Positions 43,942 through 55,100 of a stretch of 64,000 nt of DNA are shown one piece after another (positions within the stretch are counted from its first letter, which is position 1; each line of letters opens with the position of its first letter). The translations under genes and the position numbers were made by a program. Below the pieces are notes generated by a model. The model was not told the DNA's origin. It searched no databases and saw only the letters and a list, made by a program, of their open reading frames with translations. The stretch comes from a virus: IMG/VR virus record IMGVR_UViG_3300047094_002021, positions 1 through 64,000 of that record; one strand, given 5' to 3'.

Positions 43942-46176
43942 TTAATTATTATTTACTAAAATTGCGCCATCTAGCCATTGGGTGATATACGCAGCAGAAT
44001 TCTTGTTTTGCGTACCAGAATCTTTGGCGTATACATCTTTAACCCATTGCTTCAGTGCTGCTCGAGTTCCTCCACCACTTTCATAAACCCTTACGGCGTC
44101 GTCAAATTTAACTGATCCTATCCATCCATAAGGCTTCTTGTAGTTATCGCCCCACGCTTGGAATTGATATCCGGTCTCTGGCGTCATTCCTAATTTTGTA
44201 AAACCATAGGATGGGGGACCTCCCATTCTCAAGGTATAAAACATGTATGCTTGATTTAATGGTATCCAAACTCTATGGTCAACTAGTTCTCTTAATTTTT
44301 CAACAGTGGAATTGTATGTGCCTTGTGCTCGATAGTATTTATATTTTTCACTTAATTTTCTATTATAGGTATCTGCAGTAGGGGGTTGTTCTCCTGGAAA
44401 AACTGTGGTCCAGTTTTTGCTTGCCATTTGCCAACCCTGAAGCTGCTCTTTTCTTGAGCCTTCTGTTAATTCATAAAGTTTCCCACCATGTGCATTTGTT
44501 GACATATTGATCTGAAATATACCTAAAGACATGAAGTCACCGGTACTAGTATTAGGATTACATGAAGTTGGACAGCCTCCACCACTTTCTCTGACGGTAA
44601 TTGCCGTAAAAATTGCTGCGACTTCCTTTGAGCATACGGTCGTATGCAGTAGCTCGTAAACTGCGTCTTGTCCTATATTCTCTCCCCAACGACCATAATA
44701 ATTTGTTGTAAGAATAGAACTAGGAGTAGTTGTTCTTGTATCGGGGAATGTGCCAATTCCCGGAATATAGATTGTTCCAGGGGGTGAAGCTGTTTCATTG
44801 GAATAATCATCATAAATTATTCCTGCTGCATTCATTTGTCCATCAGGGCCCGTATACTTTCCTGCGCGCATTCCACTAAAACTTAGGTGTATATGATTTG
44901 TGTGAGCGTTATCTCTGTTGTCGGCAAAGAAGTTTACATATTCTAACTCTGGTCGACTTATTTTAAATGCGCATGTGCTAGCGTCATCGTTACCACTTTG
45001 ATCAATTCCATAACTGATGGCATAGTCCTGATGAACGCACATCAAATCAGGAAGTAAATATCTAGGAACTTCCACTAATGCGTCCAGTAACATATACAAT
45101 GCGTCATCGTATATTGTTCTGGAAACTCCACCACTTAGATTTATTGGATCTTTATTTATTTTACCAACAGATGATATGTCTACAGCTCTTCCACTAGAGT
45201 GATCACTCATCCATAATTCGTTCTTTTCATTCAGATCCATTCCCCACTGTCTTCCGGAATCAAAACTACCACTAATAACTATTCCCTGTCCGTGCAAATG
45301 CAGTAAAAGTTCTATGAGTGCCGGAGCTACATAAGCGTTAGCGTCGGTTGGATTTTGCAGAATAATATCTTTAGAGATAACTCTTTGTGAAAGATTTACT
45401 TTTGCATCTGGAAAAGATGTATCTTCACCATTGTATACCGTAACTCCTTCGCGAGCAAACTCGTTAGGAATGTCAAATTTAAAACTTGTACTAAGAAAAG
45501 TGCTAGGATACTTGGAACGCAATAATGCTATTCTTCCTTGATACCACCCTTTTTCTTCTTCAGTCATCTGGGCAAAAAACGCTACATTTCTAAATCCTCC
45601 ACTTTGCGTTTCAGCGGAGGCTGTTTTATCATTGGAAGACGACGTTGAGTCACTTCCTCCGTCTTTGCCGCTAAAATTTCCAACACTTATTTGCTGCAGA
45701 TTTGCTACAGATCTACCTACGAAAGACCCACTGAAATTTTTTCCAGCCAATGAATTTGCTATAACCCTATTAATTGCATCTCCGCCTGTTAGCTTAACAG
45801 TTCCGGTTTCCGCGTTTGATGCAGCGGTTATTTCATCTTCTCCTTGACTTTCTGGATTATTAACTGTCAAGTAATCTGGATTTTCTACAGTCCCTGCTGT
45901 GGCTATTGATCCACTTCCCGTAATTAAAGTATTTAAAGATGAAGATACACCTCTGGACATTGCTGCAATTGCATACTTTGGGCTCCTAAAAAATGCATCA
46001 CCGTTAACTACATCGGACAAAGTTCTGGCACTTAAGGTTTGGCCGACCATCGGTCGACTTATTGATGCGCTAGTATTTTTGACTGGAGTTTTTCCACCAG
46101 GGAAGAAGTCTGCGTGAAGTGAGGTGGCAAACGACGCAGAATCAGATAGAGCTGCATTATTAAAACTAAAAGACAT
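43942..46176 (-). CDS. Two-domain tail lysin (M15-like peptidase and lysozyme-like)
   Basis: 744 residues. In the middle (about residues 300-440) SGSFDSGRQWGMDL, then SDHSSGRAVDIS (H-x6-D zinc ligands) and HTNHIHLSFSG (H-x-H) define a D-Ala-D-Ala/L-Ala-D-Glu peptidase of M15 type. From about 510 VAAIFTAITVRESGGG and SLGIFQINM are the catalytic Glu and substrate-binding blocks of a lysozyme-like/transglycosylase domain. The first 200 residues are Ser/Ala-rich and unassigned. It would cut the host wall locally at DNA injection. It lies between the hub and the spike gene. Confidence 0.82.
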   Translation of the reverse strand: MSFSFNNAALSDSASFATSLHADFFPGGKTPVKNTSASISRPMVGQTLSARTLSDVVNGDAFFRSPKYAIAAMSRGVSSSLNTLITGSGSIATAGTVENPDYLTVNNPESQGEDEITAASNAETGTVKLTGGDAINRVIANSLAGKNFSGSFVGRSVANLQQISVGNFSGKDGGSDSTSSSNDKTASAETQSGGFRNVAFFAQMTEEEKGWYQGRIALLRSKYPSTFLSTSFKFDIPNEFAREGVTVYNGEDTSFPDAKVNLSQRVISKDIILQNPTDANAYVAPALIELLLHLHGQGIVISGSFDSGRQWGMDLNEKNELWMSDHSSGRAVDISSVGKINKDPINLSGGVSRTIYDDALYMLLDALVEVPRYLLPDLMCVHQDYAISYGIDQSGNDDASTCAFKISRPELEYVNFFADNRDNAHTNHIHLSFSGMRAGKYTGPDGQMNAAGIIYDDYSNETASPPGTIYIPGIGTFPDTRTTTPSSILTTNYYGRWGENIGQDAVYELLHTTVCSKEVAAIFTAITVRESGGGCPTSCNPNTSTGDFMSLGIFQINMSTNAHGGKLYELTEGSRKEQLQGWQMASKNWTTVFPGEQPPTADTYNRKLSEKYKYYRAQGTYNSTVEKLRELVDHRVWIPLNQAYMFYTLRMGGPPSYGFTKLGMTPETGYQFQAWGDNYKKPYGWIGSVKFDDAVRVYESGGGTRAALKQWVKDVYAKDSGTQNKNSAAYITQWLDGAILVNNN

Positions 46177-46185
46177 TTATTACTC

Positions 46186-49100
46186 CTAAGTTCCGGGATT
46201 CAATGTAACTTGTTTTGGAATTAGTGCAGATTCTTCTGCGCTAATAACGGACTGTGATTCGACTAAGAGCTGCTTTGTGTATACTGTAGCTAGATTATTG
46301 GCTACCAGTTCCCAGTTCAAGCTAACTGGATGGCCATCCTCATAGTACTCGTCCCAAAATATAGTAGGCCATTCATCTACTTTATTGTAAGTAGCTTCTA
46401 AGACCTTGAAGCAGACTAGGTCATTATAGAATCTATTAAATTCTTGTTCCGGAATTCCATAATCATCTAATGCGCTAATTGACAGACTTAATGGTGGAGC
46501 ATACTGAATATCTAAAGATTTAATTTTATCAAAAATATTACTTCTTTTTATAAAAATTGGAGACTCTTTATAGATTGAACCCAATCCTGGAAAATCTTTA
46601 CCAAAGAACTCTTTAGTAACGGGGTTGTCTATGTCTGTTGTAACTATTGTTTTTCCTCGATTTAACATAAAGCACTGGTTGACAAAGTCTTTTATTTGAT
46701 TGATCATTGATTCTGGCTGGTAGTACCAAACAGTTCCCAGGATTCGATCGAAAACGTCTTTTGTATAATTTTCTAATCTATTCTCAGTAGCGCCTGGTTC
46801 AAATTGAGCTTCAAATATAACGTTTGTATCTGCTTTGTTTGTAACTTTTATTCTTAAGACGAATACTCTATTTTTTAGCTTTGCTTCCGTATACAACATA
46901 GCTCTACCTCCAGGAGTGGAAATAGGTGTTATAGTTGTTCCATCGGCACCTGGCTCATCTGGAATAGACCCAACTTTCATAGGGCTGGTTTCCCCAGTAT
47001 TTATTCCATCAAATCTAACAGTAAATGTAGCACCAGATATGACATCCTCAACATCAAACGTGTCACCGTCGTTAAACTTAGTAACTGTTGCTATCACCTT
47101 AAATAAAGATGTTTGCAGATTTGCTTTTTCTGGACCTAATCCAGAAAGGCTAAGTACGCGAGCGTGCGTTAGGGCGTTTTCGTAATCGGTATATCTTACT
47201 AGATCTTTTATTTCTGTTTCTTGCCAGCCAAGACTCTTTAGTAAGTCATCACTTCTTATGAAGGTATTTCCATCGGCAGTTTTGACTTTTGTTCTTGCGC
47301 CTAATATTCCTGGCAATAAAGCTTTTGTATGATACCTACCCACTACCATTCCTTGATTATACGATAGGCCGGCGTCCATTGGTTGACCATTCTTATTAAG
47401 ATACTGAACATAGCAGCCATGCTGATCGAGTACATTGTCCCTTAACCATGTCCAACCCCTCCAGGCTAACTGGCCAACGATTGGAACTGCTCTTGCTACG
47501 CTTGCACCCACAACTTGCATAATAGTATCTGCCCCTGAAGCCTTACCCTGCCCCTTGCTTTCTATTTCTTGTAGTGCTTTATCTGGGAGACTTAGAGCAG
47601 TTTGATTTGCCATAATGTCTTTCATCAATGCGGAAGATCCGTGAGTATACTGGACTCCACCAATCATTTGAGTGCTCAGTGAATCTGCTAGCGCATCTAT
47701 GGAAATGTTTCCACCCATATTTATTCCAGTGTTTGATGCCATGATATTATCCATGTAGAATCTAGTGTCATTCCTCATGTTTTGCATGCTGAGCCATGAG
47801 TGCAGCCATGATGACATGAACCATCTGGATGGATCATTTACAGTAACTAAAGCGTTGGGTGTGACAGTAGTAATGTATCCCATCTCTGAAGTGAAGTGAT
47901 GCACTACTTGTTCTACTTCAAATATTCCATACATTCTATTATAGACATCAGATAGATATACTAAGTCGTGAGGCCTAATGTCTGGATTGCCGATCAGCGT
48001 GAGTTCCCCACCATAAATATCTTTAATTGATTCCTTCAAATGAGATAGTGCTACTCTTCTTGCGGAGAGTTCGTCTGGTGTGCCCTGTAATGTTTTTGCA
48101 TATCCCCTAAATGATTCTAGCGGGTGCATAAATGGGTGCAGCACTCCGAGGAAACCTGAGCCAACCATATTATCATAATATAACCCAGTCTCTACTGTAG
48201 TTTCTGTTTGGCGCTCGGATGGCGCACCCTTATCTAATGCCACGGTGACTGGATTTTTTCCATCTGACACTGCGGTGATAACAGTAGAAACATTATTTAA
48301 ATTCTCTTGAATTTGATTAGATATAATATGAGAGAAGGAACTTAGGTAATGTATTCTCTGAAATGGCTGACGAATTTCAATTACCGGTTCTCCATATTCT
48401 CTAGTGAAAGGATTGTCAACAGCTCTCAATAAGGTACCCGGCCTGCCAAGGGAATAATAAATTGAATCATTCAATACTTTATTGAGGATATGAGCTTGTT
48501 TACTAAAGTTTCCAACTTCAGAAAGTGCATATCCCATTTGCATCATACTTAGCTTGAACATACCCAAGAGTGAGCTCAGACCATCCCCAATAGCCCCAAG
48601 TATCGGACCTATATTCTCGCTATAAAAATCTCCTATATCTTCATCTAATCCACCGATAAATGTTGAAGAATTACTTCCTTCTCCTTTTGTGCTAACTAAT
48701 AATTTTAAGAATTTATCATTATTTTTAGCGTACTGGCTATAGGGACTGATGAATGCTTCGAAAACTTTATCTACCGGCTTGAAAGACCATTGCCCATCTT
48801 CTCCGCCTCCACCTGGGGTAATAAATCCACGCTTTCTATCCGGTCTGAGGACTAACCAAGCCCTACCGTAACCTGTACTCCAAAGCTTTTGTCTAAATAA
48901 TCCAACCATTAATAGGAAGAGCTGCTTAGGCGTATTGATCACTTCAGCTAGCTTTATAGCTGCTGCTGGATCATCTTTATTTTCAATTGAAATTGAAAGC
49001 GCGTTATTAATTACCTGTGATTCAAAAAAGTTTGATCGAATTCCATCTAGAGATCTAGTGATGACACTATTAAAGTACTGTATTATTCCAGCGTCTCCGC

Positions 49101-52100
49101 GTATTCCCTTACTTTCGTAATCTATATAGTTTTTTCTAATAAATTCTACAGCTTCTATTCTAGATGAGGCACCATTGAGGCCGACACCAGATCCCAAGTC
49201 AGTCGTAGTGTCTGGCGCGTTAAAAAAGTCAGAACCTAAAAGAATAGCCAATTCATCTACTCCTGTGGCGTCTGATCTTCCAACTGTAGAAAGCCCAGGA
49301 ATGCTGACAATAGATTCTGAGAATTTTTTGAATGGAGTAGTATTAGTTCCTCCTAATATTTTTCTAAACTCTTCAGGAAAAGGATCGGTTGAATCAGCGT
49401 CCATGCCATAATGTCTAGTGAATATAGCTTTAACGCTATCGTATGTGTGATAGCCAAATCTAAATTGGTCCCAGATATCGGAAGCTTGACTAAGGGTTCT
49501 TCCATTTCCGGCAATCACTGAAACATTGGGGTCATAATTTTCATCATAGAAAGATCTAGCTTCTACTGATGTGCTATCCAATACGGAATAAACTGGAGCA
49601 AAGCCTACTCGTCCACTGCCAGTTTCTTCATCTCCTGTTGTATAAAGCTCAGCGTCTAGGCGGTCCCATAGTTTACCTTTATCTAGGGCATCATAATCTA
49701 AATCTACAATTGCTTGAAAGTAGCTTGGATCATCTCCGCTTTGAAGAATGTTTCCACCGTATGCATAGTTATATGCAGTGACTTCGGAATTTGTTGCAGA
49801 GTATTCCTCTAGTGAGCTATTTTTATCGCCATCAAGCTTAAAGTAATCTCCTACGCTAGGCTGACCAAAATCTCCAGGACCAATTATTTTTGGTGAGGCG
49901 GTAAACTTATTAGCATCTCCGTTGTCGTCTATAGCGAAATTACCAAAACCAATAATATAAGAATTTTTATCTGCGTCATTAAAAAATCTTTTTACTGGTG
50001 CTGCGCCGGACGAGACAACTCCCAATGGAGTATCGTCAGGGACAAACCCAAAAAAACAATCAACGTCTCGAGGGAAAGTGCTTAGTCCTGTTTCGCCTTC
50101 TATTTTTTTTAGGATAGAATTTTCAAGGCCTACTCCATCATGCAGCGAGAGATTTGCCCACGCTGGCAAGGACTCCGCTAACTGGCTGCCATCTATAGTT
50201 ATTTTGTCGTCTACTGTAGAAACAAAAGTGCCTAAATACCACGCAGCATCGGGGGACACAACTGCCTCAACGTCATCGTCACCTTCTCCCCATAGGAAAT
50301 AAGCTGGAGCACAAACGACTGCCCTTCCTGTTAAGGGGCTGAATACAAGTACTTTTCTTTTCTTATAATCTGCGGCGCTACCGTATAGATCTTCGAATCC
50401 ATATACTTCTTTAAATCTTTCCAAAGAGGCGTCTACTGCATCGGGCTTGTATGGCCATCTCATTGCTATGTAAAATTGCTCTTCTTCTGCGGTGGCAGGA
50501 GATCCCCACTCCTGGTAGGATATGGGCTGACTTAACTCATACTCAAAACTAAAATCATCTTTATTTTCTTCAGTCGAAGCTTTTGCACTATTAACTAGCA
50601 CAAATTCCTTGGGTCTACCTTGTGACTCGACCGATGGCAACGGCATTCTGCTGTATGTCGTTTGACCTAGACCAATTAAATCAGAGACGCTTGAATCAAC
50701 TGCTGCCATAAAACTAGCAAAACCCAATGGTCTATCTAGCTCTAAGATGCCGGAACTAGGCTTTATGGTAATTCCTGTTTCATTTAAAAATTCTGCTTCC
50801 AATTGAAGAAAGTATATAAGATTAGCAGAAAGTGCAGCTCCGCCTATTGAAAAAGATTTTGAGTTAGCTTCGCTAATTCGTTCCTGTAGATTTTGTTTGC
50901 TAGACATATTTGACAATTGTGCTTCATTACTTTCACCATCTTCAAATGAGTCTACTACTTTAGCGGCAGCGCTGACGGGGTTGAACCAGCCGAGAAAATT
51001 ACCTCCAACACTATCAACAACTCTAGATAGTGTTGATGCCTGATTGCCACTAATGTCATCTACGTAATTGCCGAATAATCCACCATCTCTAACTTCGTAA
51101 GACTTTTTGTCAAGAACTGTAGCTTCTGATATTGTATAGTACGGGTATTTAAATCTTGGGGGAATATTATCTAATTGCCTATGGTCCACACTTAGGCTTG
51201 CATAGGTCTTCTCTCCGTCAATTGGTAGGTGGAAGCCCATCTTAACCCTACCAATACTGGCAGGTAGTTGAGATAAAACAATATCATTTCCATCACTATC
51301 TTTACTAACTCTTTTCGTAGCTAACTGTGAATTAAAGTTTAGTAATTTTCCTGTTAGCCTTTCTGTGGGAGCGTATATTCCAGTGGAAGAAGCTTGATCT
51401 TTTGCAAGCGCAGCCATAACATCGCTAAGCTCTGAAGACCTTTTGAAAGCTTCATAATCAGCCATTGAGTTTGACTGCCTATTGATATTATTCATAATCG
51501 TTTGAATATCTTCATCAGGACTTCTATGCTTTGGATAGCCCGGAAGGTCTAATTCATTAGCTTTCTTCACACTTGGGAAGCCCGTAGTGACTGGCACTAC
51601 GCCAGAGGTATATAACCAATGCGGCTTTCCATAAAAAATGGTAGACCTATCTTCAAAAGGCCTAACTGCTACTATATAATTTGGTAACAGCCTTGCACAT
51701 ATCTGGAAAAGGTCCCATACAGTTCTCATATATGTTTGTGCGCGGAATGACACTTCATCGAATCCACTTAAGTCATCATCGGCATTGGGTGCAATGATTC
51801 CCATTGTCCTAAATACGTTAGTGCCACCCCTTCCTCTCAGTAGACCACCTAGGGCTGCGCCTCCCGTCAGTCCTGCGACAACATTGACTCCTGGTATGGC
51901 AGCAATTCCGGCTGCGAATCCGCCCAGTAGAGCATTTTTTACGGCTCCCGCTCTCCCTTCTGCTGAAACTAACTTGTTATCTTCAACGACGGAATCTATG
52001 GTATTACTGGAAGATACTGAACCATTTTGAGCCTCTGCAATTAATCTATTCCATGATCTATCTGTGCCAGCTTCTAAATATCTTTGACCAGCTAAAGTTT

Positions 52101-55100
52101 TAGTATCGCTTTCCACTAGGGATGTCGCTGTTGACCAACCGTCATCTAAATCTCCGCCTAAGAATTGTGCAAATCCCGTTCCATTTCCAGGATAAATATT
52201 TCTTTTATATAATTCAAGATCTACCTCTGCGCAAAAGTTGGACATTAGTTGTCCCATACTTGTCATTATGGTGCCGTCTCCAAAAAATGTACTGACGGGA
52301 TTTCTTTGGAATATATTTGTTGATAATTTAAATGTTGCTGCATTAGCTGCTCCGCCCAAATCGCCTTGTCCCGCATTGGAGTAGGCATTGGAAACAACAT
52401 TTCTCAGTCCATCGGCTCTTTGTTTTTCAACTTCGTTAATTGGTTCATATAGCATTGTGCCGAAGTGTCTAATTCCAAAACGATTTTCGGAAAATATAGT
52501 TCCATTTGTCGCTCTAGCTAAAGCCTCTCTTGTTCTGGATGCGCCCATACTCAAAAGTCTAACCATTAAATCTCTTGGTTCAGAAAGATACATTCCAGTA
52601 TCTACTCCACCATCAATTTTTCCAGAGTCACCTTTTTTATTTGTTGAGTTAACAACAGCGCCAAGTTCAATTGCGTCAGATTGGGCAGTAACAGTAACTA
52701 TCTCTCCCTCTTCAACGTTGGTTATGACTCCGTTAAACAAAGTTTGCAAGGAATTTGGATTTGATCCATAGCCTCCCCTGAGGTGAACTCTAACTCCTGG
52801 CTTTAATCTTATATTATTAATATCAACTACGTAGTCATTTCTCATTCCTGAGACAATATTTTTAGCTATATTTAAAGTTCGGTCCAAGATAGCACTAATT
52901 CCGTCTATAGAGTTCAAGGGATCGCTATTAAAATCGTCATTTCGCGCATTAAATATATCTGTAGATGGGCGTGTTGTTAGCTTTGAGTACATATTCGAAA
53001 CTCTTAGTATTAGCGTATCTCCTAGTAAATCTTCAGATGATACAACTGAAAAATCTATAACAGATTGAAGACCATAGAAATTATCAAACAGTTTGACTCC
53101 TGCGAACATTCCCCCTTCGTCTATTAGCCATAGCATGTAGGTCGGAAATGCTCTAAGCATGCGCCCTGATATATCCCTGTACTGAACATCATTTAACATC
53201 TTTTCCATATGATTATTAAATGAGCCGTCGTAAGCTTTTTGATATTCGGACAATGGCTGAGCTCCACTAATTCCAGTCAAAGATTTATCACAACCAACGT
53301 CTGGAGTTTGCATGTCTTTCGTGTAATTGCTTTCAATTTTTTTTGCGCCATCAGATTCAATTGTAACATTAGTTCCATCTGCAGTAAGATAAAATCTTCC
53401 ATTATCTTTATTTATATATCCGAAATGGGACCCCAAAGCGGTATACATAATTGCAGGTAGCTCGCTAGGATCATCTACCTCTGGATTGCCCAGTGGCATC
53501 AAATATATCATTTTATGAAATTCAACTTCGTCTGGATCAAAACTGACAAATTCCTCTTCGGCCAGTTTGCTGGTCGCTAATATAGTTTTGATCATATTTT
53601 CTGTTTCCCCGTTTGTCACTCCCACATTTCCTATGAGAAATGGTGATCCATTAATTTCTTCGAAAAGTGGGTCCCCTTCAGAGGATTGCGAAGCTAAAAA
53701 TATAAAATCAGTTAATAAAGTATTTTTTGAAACGTCAGCGTTTGCTTCGTTGATTACTTCTTGAAAGATAGAAACAAAATTATGTGGACTAATTCCAGAT
53801 TGATTTACGTAGTCTATTATTTCGTTAATTAAATCTTCATTGGTCTGTACCCTTGCATCTACTGCAGCTGCGTTAGCTACGTTAGTTGTTGAATATCTTC
53901 TAAGAAAATTTCTAATTGTATATTTTACAGATTCTTTTTTTTGTGCTATTTCATTATCTGATCCCTGGAAGAAACCATCAGAGCTATCAAAAGTGAAATT
54001 TTTAGTTAAATCTATCTGAGTAGTGGTATTATTTATGATATCGCGATCAAACATTTCAAAACTTCTAAAATAGAAATCTGGATCTAGATTGCCAACAATA
54101 TCTCCTTCCTTATTTTTGACGCCCAATGGAAGGTCTGGATAGGCATTGAATGATCCCCATAGCTGCTTGATTCTTAGGAAGGGGTTTCTCTTTGTGCCAA
54201 AATGCTCAATTAATTCTGTCTGTTGCTTTGAGGATATTTTTTCTCTTTGTTGTTGGAATATGTCAAAGTCTACCAAGCTCAACTGCACTGCATAAACGTG
54301 AGGAAAGTTAGGTATGGTGTCAACCTTATAGTTAAGGGGAAGAACATATTTAATTCCGCATAAAGCTGTTATGATATTTTTTATTCCCAAAAATCCTATA
54401 ACACCAGTAGAATGCTCAAGCCTAGCTAACGCATTAGTGTGATCAAATACTGATCTAATTTTTAATAATTCTTTTTCGCCAAAAACAGTCATCGATACAT
54501 TAATATAGCTGTCTTTTCCTCCAATGTACTGATAACTTGGTTCGTCTTGCATTTGGATCTGTAGCTTTGCTAGATTATTCCCCATTGATATACTAACGCC
54601 ATTTACTATGGCGGTCTTTGGGTCAAGATCTACTCGATTCATTGGAACTTCCCACTCATTGAAGTGGTAGTCTCCATCTTTTAATCTTGTTGCTTCCATC
54701 ATATTTTTGATGAAGCCGTCAGTAAAAAATCTTTCATACATATTGACTTGAAAGGCTTCAGTAACTTGCTGTGCAATTTTTGCTCTATCTGGCTCTACTC
54801 CAGCGCTTTTAGTCTGTCTGACAAATTCCTCATCAATAAGTTTTTCTAAAATAGTTCCAGACGAACTAGCTTTAAGGTGAAGGTCTTTTTTGATATTGTT
54901 CAAACTGCCCTGAACTAATACTCCATTTATAAAGTATGACTCTGCCGTACTTTCATACTGTGTAAAATAACCATTTACCCCGCGAAGCTCTATCTTTTCT
55001 TGATAATCTAAGAACCACCTTTTTTGTTCATTATCTAATCTTGTATCGTTATTGGATATAAAGGATTGCGCTAGGTAAAGGTAAACTTTTTTATATTCAT

